Of a stretch of 64,000 nt of DNA, positions 16,835-24,428 are shown piece after piece. The stretch is from Streptomyces sp. NRRL F-5123 (GTDB lineage: Bacteria > Actinomycetota > Actinomycetes > Streptomycetales > Streptomycetaceae): positions 13,965 to 77,964 of the forward strand of contig NZ_JOHY01000050.1 in NCBI RefSeq assembly GCF_000721495.1, given 5' to 3'. Positions within the stretch are counted from its first letter, which is position 1. Each line of letters starts with the position of its first letter. The notes beneath the pieces were generated by a model. That model was not told the DNA's origin. It searched no databases and was given only the letters and a program-made list of their open reading frames with translations. Both the position numbers and the translations under genes were made by a program.

Positions 16835-17006
16835 GCACCACATCCGCACCACGCACAGCGGTACGGCGCGGGCAACCACGGTCACCAACGGCCCCGTCCA
16901 TGTGGACACTTCAGGATCGAACGTGCCGCTGACCAGCACAGACGCCGACAGAGCACCTGTGATTCCCAAGCTCAGAGCGCGGGTTCGCTTCCCGTCATCC
17001 GCTCCA
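16835..17006 (+). repeat. tRNA-Gly 3'-end module, copy 2 (putative att site)
   Basis: This copy has the same 172-nt length as copy 1: GCACCAC at 16835 and the 48-nt tRNA 3' half at 16959-17006. One T-loop base differs (TTCGCTT for TTCGATT), so this half would not be a normal T-arm. It begins 56 nt after the ATPase stop. Antisense reading gives the DDGNRTRALSLGI peptide that spuriously appears in many predicted proteins. It probably marks the junction of two integrated segments. Confidence 0.7.
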
Positions 17007-17011
17007 TCGAC

Positions 17012-17038
17012 AGGCCCCAGGTCAGAGGTCTGGGGCCT
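17012..17038 (+). terminator. Hairpin terminator after tRNA-like copy 2
   Basis: The inverted repeat AGGCCCCAG / CTGGGGCCT with a 9-nt loop, followed by ATTTGTT, is the counterpart of the hairpin after copy 1. Both strands of the stem have changed together at the second base pair relative to copy 1, which suggests the structure has been maintained. Confidence 0.75.
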
Positions 17039-17274
17039 ATTTGTTGTCTGGACCAGTTGAAGAACCGTGCCATTCCCGCACCACAGATGGCGGTCAGTTG
17101 GCGCGCTCGCCAGAGAACGTCGAGCCCGACTCCAGTTGTGGGCGAGTTCTGACTCCAGAAGGTGAGCCCGCATCTGGTGTTGCGGTGCGTTGAATTCTGT
17201 GGGCGCCGGTTGGAGCAGGCGGTCGACTCGGGCGCTGGACCGACGCGCAGCCGCGGCTGGGGCCGGGCAGTCCG

Positions 17275-17310
17275 CACAACGCCCCCGGGCGGATGGCCGG
17301 GGGCGTTGTG
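17275..17310 (-). terminator. Strong hairpin terminator ending the SRPBCC-MFS operon
   Basis: A perfect 14-bp stem, CACAACGCCCCCGG / CCGGGGGCGTTGTG with an 8-nt loop, lies 22 nt downstream of the last SRPBCC gene. There is no U-tract, as usual for actinomycete terminators. Between tRNA-like copy 2 and this hairpin (17040-17274) I see no gene. Confidence 0.85.
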
Positions 17311-17332
17311 CGGCGGTGTTCGGAGCTGTGTC

Positions 17333-17809
17333 CTACCGGCTCTCGGCCTCGGCCTTGAGCTGGTGCAGCCAATCGGTCAGGGACTCTTCCAGGGCCTGGC
17401 GCAGCTGGTCGGGCCGGGCCTGGACCACGGGGCCGCTCCAGGACTCCTGGGTGTGGACGGTAACCGTTCCGCCGTGTTCTTCGAAGGCCCATACGTGGAT
17501 GCCGTCGATGCCGTTGGCGGGTCCGCCCCAGACGGTGCGCTCACCGTGGATGACCTGGAAGAGGGTGGAGGTGATGTCCAGGCCGTGGGTGAGCCAGTGG
17601 AAGCTCGCTCCGGGCGCGAGCGGGCCGGCGAAATCGACTTGCTCGACGTTGGTGTTCCAGCGGGCCCATCCGGCGATGTCGGTGTGCAGGTCCCAGACCA
17701 GGGCGAGTGGGGCGTTCACGGTGGTGGAGACTCGCACGATCACCGGGGCGTTCTCGTCGATCGCGGTCGGCTGGGGCTGCCGGGGGGCGGTGTTGGTGTT
17801 GGTGTTCAT
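17333..17809 (-). CDS. SRPBCC (START/Bet v1-like) protein, cytoplasmic
   Basis: The 158-aa protein has the SRPBCC hydrophobic-ligand-binding fold: VIVRVSTTVNAPLALVWDLH, then IAGWARWNTNVEQVDF, FHWLTHGLDITSTL and ESWSGPVVQARPDQLRQALE as the long C-terminal helix. The start at 17809 is preceded by GGAGG; an upstream extension to 17869 overlaps the MFS gene. It is clearly a paralogue of the secreted protein at 19380-19973, sharing W-N-V, GLDITST and ESW-G-PVV. It is the last gene of a three-gene minus-strand operon behind the exporter. The ligand is unknown; a role in binding or altering an exported hydrophobic compound is inference. Confidence 0.88.
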   Translation of the reverse strand: MNTNTNTAPRQPQPTAIDENAPVIVRVSTTVNAPLALVWDLHTDIAGWARWNTNVEQVDFAGPLAPGASFHWLTHGLDITSTLFQVIHGERTVWGGPANGIDGIHVWAFEEHGGTVTVHTQESWSGPVVQARPDQLRQALEESLTDWLHQLKAEAESR

Positions 17810-17865
17810 GGTGGTGTCCTCCGTGCTGGGGGTCTGGTCATGGGGAAGTCGGGGCGGGGGGGGAG

Positions 17866-19335
17866 TCAAAGGGTCTTGCCGGTCGCCGTCTCCTGCGCGG
17901 GCCGGTCGCCGCGGGGGGTGATGAGGGCTGCCAGCAGGGCGGCTGCGGCGGCGATCGCCGTGCCGGCGAGGAAGGCTGCGTGGTAGCCGCTGTTGATCCC
18001 GGCCAGGGTCGGGGTGGTTCCGGTGCGGTGGGTGGCGACGGCGCTGAGCAGGGCGAGTCCGAGGGCTCCGCCGATCTGCTGGGTGGTGTTGATCAGACCG
18101 CCGGCCAGACCGGCATCAGCCGGGGCGACCTGTGCTGCGGCGGTGACGTTGACGCTGACGAACGACAGCCCCAGCCCTGCTCCCACCAAGAACGAGGGAC
18201 CCAGGATGGTGCCGGCGAAGCTGCCGTGGACGGAGGCGGTGGAGAACCAGCCCATGCCGGCGGCGAGCAGGAGCGGGCCGGTGACCATGAGAGTTTTGTT
18301 GCCGGTGCGGGCTACGAGCTGTGGCGCCAGCCCGGCCGCCACAATGATCATCAGGGCCAGCGGCAGCTGGCTGAGCCCGGCCTGCAGCGGTGTGTAGTGC
18401 AGGATCTGCTGCAGGTACAGGGAGAGGAAGAAGAAGAGTCCGACCGTGGCAGCGCCGATCGCCGCCATGACCGCGTTGGCGGAAGTGACGGTGCGCAGCC
18501 GGAAGATCCGCAGCGGCACGAGCGGCTGGGCGACGGCTCGCTCTATGGCGACGAACACCGCGAGCAGGAGGGCGCCCAGGCCCAGGGCGGACAGGACCAG
18601 GGTTGAGGTGGTGCCCTTGGCGTCGACCTGGGACAGGCCGTAGACGATCGAGGCCAGTCCCGTGGTCAGGGTGGCGGCCCCGGGAAGGTCGATCCCGCCT
18701 CGGGTCCCGGCGTGGGCGGGGACGTAGCGCAGGGTTCCTGCGGCCACCGCTGCCGCGACGGGGAGATTGACCAGGAAGATCGCGGGCCAGCCGAAGGCGC
18801 CGGTGAGCACGCCGCCCAGCAGCACCCCCGCCGCACCCCCGCAGCCGGCTACCGCACCCCACACACCGAGCGCCTTGGCTCGCTCCTTGCCGGGGAACAG
18901 CGTGGTGACCAGCGACAGCGCAGCCGGTGACATCAGCGCTGCGGCTGCTCCCTGGACGGCTCGGGCGGTGATCAGGGTGCCCGCCGCGGGGGCGCAGGCG
19001 GCGACCGCCGATGCCGCGCCGAATCCGATCAGGCCGGTCAGGAAGGTGGCGCGCCGGCCGCGCAGGTCCGCGATCCGGCCGCCGAGCATGAGCAGCCCGC
19101 CGAAGGTGAGGACGTAGGCGGTCACCACCCAGGACAGGGAGGAGGGTGCCATGTGCAGGCCGGTGCCGATGTCCGGCAGGGCTATGTTCACGATCGAGGA
19201 GTCCAGTACGACCATGAACTGGGCGACCGCGAGGACGCTCAGGGCGGCCCAGCGTCGCGGGTCGGGCGAGTGGTCCGGGTCGGGCGGGGCGGGCTGAGCG
19301 GTGGGCGAGACGGGCGCGGTACGCAGGGCTTCCAT
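17866..19335 (-). CDS. DHA2-family MFS drug exporter (EmrB/QacA type)
   Basis: The 489-aa protein is predicted to have about 14 membrane helices, the size and hydrophobicity of proton-coupled multidrug exporters. Signature regions are MVVLDSSIVNIALPDIG in helix 1, the GGRIADLRGRRATFLTG loop (motif A) and GAAAALMSPAALSLV. The start at 19335 (MEALRTAP) has AAAGGAG 9 nt upstream; the open frame to 19752 is a shadow. It is sandwiched between two SRPBCC genes on the same strand, 44 and 56 nt away, and is probably controlled by the divergent TetR gene. The substrate is unknown. Confidence 0.93.
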   Translation of the reverse strand: MEALRTAPVSPTAQPAPPDPDHSPDPRRWAALSVLAVAQFMVVLDSSIVNIALPDIGTGLHMAPSSLSWVVTAYVLTFGGLLMLGGRIADLRGRRATFLTGLIGFGAASAVAACAPAAGTLITARAVQGAAAALMSPAALSLVTTLFPGKERAKALGVWGAVAGCGGAAGVLLGGVLTGAFGWPAIFLVNLPVAAAVAAGTLRYVPAHAGTRGGIDLPGAATLTTGLASIVYGLSQVDAKGTTSTLVLSALGLGALLLAVFVAIERAVAQPLVPLRIFRLRTVTSANAVMAAIGAATVGLFFFLSLYLQQILHYTPLQAGLSQLPLALMIIVAAGLAPQLVARTGNKTLMVTGPLLLAAGMGWFSTASVHGSFAGTILGPSFLVGAGLGLSFVSVNVTAAAQVAPADAGLAGGLINTTQQIGGALGLALLSAVATHRTGTTPTLAGINSGYHAAFLAGTAIAAAAALLAALITPRGDRPAQETATGKTL

Positions 19336-19379
19336 GGCGCCGGCTCCTTTCTGGCTGATGGCGGTGGGCGACCGGTTGG

Positions 19380-19973
19380 TCAGGAGTGGCTCTCGCTCGT
19401 GCGCTTGAGGTTGTTCACCCAGTTCTGGAGCGAGTTGTCCAGGGCTTTCTGCAGGACGGCGGTGTTGGCCACGACCGGGGCGCCGGTCCAGGACTCCTCG
19501 GTGCGCACGAGAACCCCGCCCTTGACGGGGGTGAAGGTCCACACGTGGATCGCGTTGATGCCCTGGGCCGGGCCGCCCCAGGCCAGGCACGTGTCGTGCT
19601 CGACCTCCTTGACGGTGGAGGTGATGTCCAGGCCCTCGGTGGCCCAGCGGAACACCGAGCCGGGCCGCAGAGCGCCAGGGGTGTCCTTGACCAGCGAGGT
19701 GACATTGGGCTGCCAGGCGGGCCAGTTCTCCACATCCGTCTGCACCTTCCACACCGTGACCAGCGGGGCATTGATCACGATGGCCTTGCGGGTGACCACT
19801 GGGGCGCTCTCGTCGGGGTGGACGCCGTCACACGTCAGCGACCGACTGGAGGAGGTGTTGCCCGGGTGGCGGTCGTACGAGTGGTCGTTCTCGTGGCCAA
19901 AGGCCAGACCGGAGGCGCCGATGACCAGAACTCCGGACAGGGCGGCGAGCGAGACGGCGTTGAGAGCGCGCAT
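19380..19973 (-). CDS. Secreted SRPBCC-family protein
   Basis: The 197-aa protein starts with a Sec signal peptide (MRALNAVSLAALSGVLVIGASGLAFG). An SRPBCC domain follows: APVVTRKAIVINAPLVTVWK, VENWPAWQPNVTSL and FRWATEGLDITSTV, ending in VLQKALDNSLQNWVNNLK. Two Cys residues (LTCDG and HDTCLAW) could form a disulphide. An exported SRPBCC protein is unusual because most are cytoplasmic. It is the first gene of the operon that continues into the MFS exporter and the cytoplasmic paralogue. The start has GAAGGAA upstream. Confidence 0.88.
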   Translation of the reverse strand: MRALNAVSLAALSGVLVIGASGLAFGHENDHSYDRHPGNTSSSRSLTCDGVHPDESAPVVTRKAIVINAPLVTVWKVQTDVENWPAWQPNVTSLVKDTPGALRPGSVFRWATEGLDITSTVKEVEHDTCLAWGGPAQGINAIHVWTFTPVKGGVLVRTEESWTGAPVVANTAVLQKALDNSLQNWVNNLKRTSESHS

Positions 19974-20055
19974 GAGGTGTTCCTTCGTGAAGACCGAGAG
20001 ATGTGCACCCGGAAGTCCGGGCGGAACCGAGTAGTCGTTACTGCCACTCGCTTCT

Positions 20056-20070
20056 GTTAGAGACTGTAAC
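20056..20070. promoter_or_regulatory. Candidate TetR operator
   Basis: The 15-nt near-palindrome GTTAGAGACTGTAAC has 12 of 15 positions symmetric around its centre. It lies in the 263-bp gap between the divergent SRPBCC-MFS operon and the tetR gene, 83 nt upstream of the first SRPBCC gene. A half-site GTTAGA recurs at 20162. Position and symmetry are seen; binding by the neighbouring TetR protein is inferred. Confidence 0.5.
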
Positions 20071-20236
20071 TGTTGCTACGGGTGAACACAACTCGCGGCC
20101 ATCGGCATCCCCGTCCGGGCATTACCCGCGCATGCCATGCGCTGCCATCACGTCCCGAGCTGTTAGACATAAGAACGGGAGCTACGATGGATCGCACAGC
20201 AGAGACGGCTCATACGGCAGGCACGGAGGAGCGGCG

Positions 20237-20938
20237 ATGACGACCGGTGGACCACGGGCCAGGTATCGGGAGCAGACGCGCACAGAGATCAAGGAGATCG
20301 CCCTGCACCAGCTCTCGGAGGGAGGCATCGCAGCGGTCACCCTCACCCGCATCGCCAAGGAGTTGGAACTCTCCGGCCCGGCTCTGTACCGCTACTTCGC
20401 CAACCGGGACGCGCTGCTCGGCTCCCTGATCGGCGACGCCTACCAGGACCTCGCCACAGCCATCGGGCAGGCCGCGCAGGCGTCCGCGAAGTACACCCCG
20501 CGTCATCGGCTGCTGTCCCTGGCCGGCTCCTACCGGGACTGGGCCGTGGCGCAACCCCACCGCTACCTGCTGATCGCCGGAACCCCGCTGCCCGGCTACA
20601 GCGCCCCGCCCGAGACCCTCACGCAGGCGCGCGCGGCCCTCGGACCGTTCCTGCCGCTCTTCGCCGCAGCGCAGCCCCACCCCGCGGTGCTGCCCGTCGC
20701 CGAGCAGATGGACACCTGGGCACACCAGGACCCGGCCGTCGCCGACTGGGTCGCGCAGTACCTCGACAACCCGCACGGCGCCGGCCACGCCCTGGCCGGC
20801 GCCGTCACGGCGTGGACCCGGATCCACGGCGTGGTGAGCCTGGAAGTCCAAGGCCTCTACGAGGGCATGGGCCACCAGCCCCAGACACTGCTGGAAGCGG
20901 AGATGAACACACTCGCCGACGCCTTCCGGCTCGACTGA
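20237..20938 (+). CDS. TetR-family transcriptional regulator
   Basis: The 233-aa protein has a TetR HTH: IKEIALHQLSEGGIAAVTLTRIAKELELSG then PALYRYFANRDALLGSLI. The C-terminal ligand/dimer domain is of the TetR_C WHG type, with LLSLAGSYRDWAVAQPHRY, and the typical WTRIHGVVSLEVQGLYEGM near the end. The ATG at 20237 has GGAGG 6 nt upstream; the longer frame from 20003 has no ribosome site. It is transcribed divergently from the SRPBCC-MFS-SRPBCC operon and is its likely repressor. Confidence 0.92.
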   Translation: MTTGGPRARYREQTRTEIKEIALHQLSEGGIAAVTLTRIAKELELSGPALYRYFANRDALLGSLIGDAYQDLATAIGQAAQASAKYTPRHRLLSLAGSYRDWAVAQPHRYLLIAGTPLPGYSAPPETLTQARAALGPFLPLFAAAQPHPAVLPVAEQMDTWAHQDPAVADWVAQYLDNPHGAGHALAGAVTAWTRIHGVVSLEVQGLYEGMGHQPQTLLEAEMNTLADAFRLD

Positions 20939-21059
20939 CCCCCGGGCACGGACCGAGAACGGGCGCAGGCCGCGCCACGGACAGCAGGACCGCTTCGCGC
21001 AGTAGGCACCGGACAGGCCCTCCAGCCCTCCCTCCAGACCCCCGCTGAGCGAAGCCGGC

Positions 21060-21190
21060 GCCCAGCCCCTGGCCGACCGCGCCGGCCGCAAACCCCGCCG
21101 CCGGGTCGCCGGGTCGCCGGGTCGCCGGCCTCATGATCGCCGCCATCGCCATCGCCATCGCCATCGCCGGTGCCATTCCTTTTCTCGATA
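21060..21190 (+). pseudogene. VapC-like PIN-domain toxin remnant with repeat expansions
   Basis: This 130-bp stretch aligns by eye with the vapC remnant at 23970-24060: both have CGGCCGCA, then CCTCATGATCGCCGCCATCG. It reads VADLMIAAIAIA-like but is cut off on both sides. Two tandem expansions are visible: GGGTCGCC three times around 21100 and ATCGCC four times around 21147-21172. They fit replication slippage in unconstrained DNA. The rest of the 20939-21861 gap holds no recognisable gene. Confidence 0.6.
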
Positions 21191-21861
21191 CCCGGCGATG
21201 ACCCCGTGCCGCTGAGGGCGTGAAGCCCTGAACCGGGACCTCCAGCGGGCCGCGGACAGATTTCTGAGTTCACGGGACCGCCCATGACGTGCTCGGGCAG
21301 GACACACGCGGGCGGCGCGGAACGCGGGACGGCAATCTGGAAAGTCGCTCGAATGGGGCCTGCCGCATGGCCGCGCCCTTCGGGGGCACGCAAGTCACTG
21401 CCTTCGACGGCCGCCCCGGTGCCGACTGCCTGCGAGCGGCCCTCGCCTCGTCCATCCCCGATCCTCCGTCTCCGCGCACGGACCCGGCCATGGACCCGGC
21501 CGCGAATCCGGTGACCGCCCCGGTTTCGCCGGAGATTTCGAAGACCTCGCACCGACATCCGCGGCCGTGACGTCCGGTCCTTGCGTCTCCGTTCTCCTCG
21601 CCGTCGGTCGGTGCCTGTCCCGGCCCAGCGTGATTCTCCGGTCGCCGGCGCACAGAGGATCTTGCCGAACCGGCATGCGGACGGGCGCCGCCGTACGGAT
21701 CGAAGAAGCGGAAGGTAATACGGGGACATCCACGGGGAGACGGCCTGGCACCTAGGGGGGAGAGGCAGTAGCGTCCCGCGAGGCACATGTAGTTCCGACG
21801 AAAGTACGGTCCCGCACTGCTCGTTCGCTTCCCGAACGGGTCCCCCCTCGCTGGAGCCGCA

Positions 21862-23409
21862 ATGTTGAGACAGTTACGTCGCCGATGGATCGGCCTGCTG
21901 CTCGCACTCCCGGTGCTCGTGACCGGCCCCCTCTCCCTCCCCGCCTCGTCTGCCGAGGCGCCGCCCTCCACGGAGTCGCGGGCCGTCGCCTCGGCCGTAC
22001 CGCTGGAGGAGATCACCGCGACCACCACCCAGGTCGCCTCCGGCCTGCAACGCCCGACGGCCCTGGCCGCGCCCGACGACGGCACAGGGCGGCTGTTCAT
22101 CACCGAGAAGTTCGGAAGGGTTCGCGTCTACGACCCGGCCACCGGGCTCGCCTCCACCCCGCTGCTGGACATCACGTCCCAGGTGGACTCGTCGGACAAC
22201 GAGCGCGGACTGCTCGGCATCGCCCTCCCCCCGGACTTCGTCCAGAGCCGGCAGCTCTACCTCGCCTTCACCGCGCTGCCCGACGGCGCGGTCACCCTGG
22301 CCCGCTACAGCCTCGCCGACGCGCGCCTCGAGGTCCTGCTGCAGCAGCCGCACGCCGACTACACCAACCACAACGGTGGCCAGCTCGCCTTCGGCCCCGA
22401 CGGCAAGCTGTACTGGGGCATCGGCGACGGCGGTGGTGCCGGTGACCCCTTCGACAGCGGGCAGCGGACCGACACCCTGCTCGGCAAGATCCTCCGCCTC
22501 GACGTGAGCCGCAGTTGCGGTGCACTCCCGTACTGCATCCCCGCGGACAACCCGTTCGCCGGTGTCGCCGGCGCCCGCGGCGAGATCTGGGTGTGGGGCG
22601 CCCGCAACCCCTGGCGGTTCTCCTTCGACCCCGCGGACGGGTCGATGTGGGTGGCTGACGTCGGCCAGGGCCTGTGGGAGGAGATCGACCACCTGGCGCG
22701 CGACGAGCAGCCCGGAACCAACCTGGGCTGGTCGTGCTACGAGGGGCCGCAGGTCTTCGACGCGTCCCAGTGCTCGTCCGGTGCCCGCTACCGCGCCCAG
22801 GACTTCTACTACTCGCACTACAACGGCAGCTGCGCGGTCATCGGCGGCCAGGTCTACCGCGGCCGGCAGTTCGCTGACCTGGCCGGCGGCACGTACATCG
22901 CCACCGACTACTGCACGTCCACCATCTGGGCGCTGCGCCCCGACAGCAACGGCGTCCTCCGCCAGGCCGCGATCGGCCAGATGCCCACCCAGGTGACGGC
23001 TTTCGGGTCCACCCCTGACGGCGAGCTCTACGTGGTCAACGACCTCCCCGGCGGCCTGCACCGGGTTTCGTTCGCGCACACGACGCCGACCTGCCAGGTC
23101 GCCGTCACGACGAACGTCTGGGGCACCGGCATGGCCGTCTACCTCACCGTCACGAACAGGGGCACAACCCCGATCAACGGCTGGGCGCTGGAGTTCCCGC
23201 TGCCCTATGGGCAGGCTGTCATCTCGGACTGGAACACCACCCTGACCAACATCGGCGACCTCTACACTGCGTCCGACTCCGGATACAACTCGGCAATCCC
23301 GCCGGGCGGCTCCATCACCCTGGGCTATCTGGCCTCCCACACGGACGACCGGTCCGCACCGGGCCGCTTCCTTCTCAACAAGGCGTCCTGCGCCCGCACC
23401 GGAAGCTGA
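21862..23409 (+). CDS. Secreted PQQ-dependent sugar dehydrogenase with C-terminal CBM2
   Basis: The 515-aa protein has a Sec signal peptide (RRRWIGLLLALPVLVTGPL, cut near ASSAEA). The body is a glucose/sorbosone dehydrogenase-type six-bladed propeller: SGLQRPTALAAPDDG, ERGLLGIALPPDF, the HNGGQLAFGPDGKLYWGIGD block with a catalytic-type His, GARNPWRFSFDPADG and DVGQGLWEEIDHL. From about residue 413 a family 2 carbohydrate-binding module follows (CQVAVTTNVWGTGMAVYLTV, INGWALEFPLPYGQ, two flanking Cys). It should oxidise sugars outside the cell while held on cellulose or chitin. The ATG at 21862 has a weak GGAG further upstream. Confidence 0.9.
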   Translation: MLRQLRRRWIGLLLALPVLVTGPLSLPASSAEAPPSTESRAVASAVPLEEITATTTQVASGLQRPTALAAPDDGTGRLFITEKFGRVRVYDPATGLASTPLLDITSQVDSSDNERGLLGIALPPDFVQSRQLYLAFTALPDGAVTLARYSLADARLEVLLQQPHADYTNHNGGQLAFGPDGKLYWGIGDGGGAGDPFDSGQRTDTLLGKILRLDVSRSCGALPYCIPADNPFAGVAGARGEIWVWGARNPWRFSFDPADGSMWVADVGQGLWEEIDHLARDEQPGTNLGWSCYEGPQVFDASQCSSGARYRAQDFYYSHYNGSCAVIGGQVYRGRQFADLAGGTYIATDYCTSTIWALRPDSNGVLRQAAIGQMPTQVTAFGSTPDGELYVVNDLPGGLHRVSFAHTTPTCQVAVTTNVWGTGMAVYLTVTNRGTTPINGWALEFPLPYGQAVISDWNTTLTNIGDLYTASDSGYNSAIPPGGSITLGYLASHTDDRSAPGRFLLNKASCARTGS

Positions 23410-23430
23410 GGAGACAGGGAACCGGCTGAC

Positions 23431-23464
23431 GTCGGTACCACCGGCAAGCTGCCGTGGTACCGAC
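23431..23464 (+). terminator. Hairpin terminator after the sugar dehydrogenase
   Basis: A perfect 11-bp stem GTCGGTACCAC / GTGGTACCGAC with a 12-nt loop begins 22 nt after the stop codon at 23409. Confidence 0.75.
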
Positions 23465-23559
23465 GGCCGTTCCCCGTCAGTGCCGCCGAGCGGCAGGGCT
23501 CACTGGTCGCCGCGTCGGCGCCCCGGCGAACGCACGCCTACGCTCTACCGCCGGCATCG

Positions 23560-23648
23560 GGTCCATCCCCGCGGGCGCGGAGAGCGGTCGTCCTCGGCGC
23601 CCTCCTCGGCCTCGCCGCCGGGTCCATCCCCGCGGGCGCGGAGAGCAG
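23560..23648 (-). CRISPR. Orphan two-repeat CRISPR unit
   Basis: Two 28-nt repeats (23560-23587, 23621-23648) flank one 33-nt spacer, the same 61-nt period as the main arrays. Both repeats carry GCGGAGAGC in place of GCGGGGAGC, which breaks one base pair of the hairpin. The left repeat ends ...GCGG like array 1 and the right one ...GCAG like array 2. No leader-like A/T-rich sequence and no cas gene is adjacent. It lies 10 kb from array 2, in decayed DNA next to transposase and toxin remnants. Confidence 0.85.
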
Positions 23649-23699
23649 AGGGTCGCTGAGGTGCAGACCGGGACACCGATTGCGCCGCTCCCTGGCCGT

Positions 23700-23855
23700 G
23701 GGCGGCTGAACCGTCCTCGGCGCCCGACGCGCCGACGGCGCCCAGGTGCACCTGTTCGCCGCGACGACCGGAACCGGCCTGGGCTTCCCCTACGCCGTCC
23801 AGGCGGTGCAGATCATGCGTCGCCGCCGGATCGTCTCCACGGGCAGGACCACCCT
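23700..23855 (+). pseudogene. ISAs1-family transposase remnant with internal deletion
   Basis: One frame reads GARRADGAQVHLFAA and then directly TGLGFPYAVQAVQI and RRRR. In intact ISAs1-type transposases these two blocks are separated by most of the catalytic domain, so a large internal deletion has joined them. No terminal inverted repeats are visible nearby. Recognition is by remembered family motifs only. Confidence 0.6.
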
Positions 23856-23875
23856 CGAGCGCGTCCACGCGGCCG

Positions 23876-24143
23876 GCGCCTCGACATCCTGCAACGCGCC
23901 GAGAACGAGTTCGACCCCATCCCCTTCGACACCGAAGCCGCCCGCATATACGGCACAGTCTGCGCCGCAGTCATCGGTGCCGGCCGCAGACCACGGCGCC
24001 GCGTCGCAGACCTCATGATCGCCGCCATCGCCATCGCCGAAGAACTCCCGCTCTTCACCACCGACCCCGACGGCTACGAGGGACTCGACGGCCTCCTCAC
24101 CGTCGTACCCGTCACCCGACCCACCGTCCTCCACGACCGGTAA
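23876..24143 (+). pseudogene. VapC-type PIN toxin, C-terminal remnant
   Basis: The frame ending at 24143 reads LDILQRAENEFDPIPFDTEA, then GRRPRRRVADLMIAAIAIAE and ELPLFTTDPDGYEGLDGL. This is the C-terminal half of a VapC ribonuclease, with the conserved D-x-M-IA helix and the T-D-x-D motif. The N-terminus with its first catalytic Asp is missing and no antitoxin gene is present. The fragment starts where the transposase remnant ends. Its stop is 12 nt before tRNA-like copy 3. Confidence 0.75.
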
Positions 24144-24155
24144 GGCGTGCTCGTT

Positions 24156-24329
24156 GCACCACTTACGTACCGGGTCCAGCGGTACGCCGCGGACAATCGC
24201 GGCCACGGGTGGGGGCGCGAACACGAGCCTCGGCGCGACTTATGAATCCACCTGACCAGCAGGTACGACGGCCGAGCGCCCGTGATTCCCACGCTCGGAG
24301 CGCGGGTTCGATTCCCGTCATCCGCTCCA
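24156..24329 (+). repeat. tRNA-Gly 3'-end module, copy 3 (putative att site)
   Basis: This copy begins GCACCACTTACG, keeps AGCGGTACG and CAGCAGGTAC, and ends in a tRNA-Gly-like 3' half at 24282-24329. That half has an intact T-arm but two changes near the anticodon stem (CACGCTCGG for CAAGCTCAG). No terminator hairpin follows, unlike copies 1 and 2. It is probably the outer right boundary of the island. Confidence 0.68.
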
Positions 24330-24428
24330 AAGACGCTGATCGGGCGGATGGGAACGGGTCGGGTACCCCCGTTACACTCTCGCGAGACCGCGACGCACCC
24401 GATCAGTCCGACGAGAGTGACCGATGTC

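Noticed and set aside
13844..24329. Frames with DDGNRTRALSLGI peptides on the minus strand
   Set aside because: This is the antisense of the tRNA-Gly 3' half; it is a common false protein motif.
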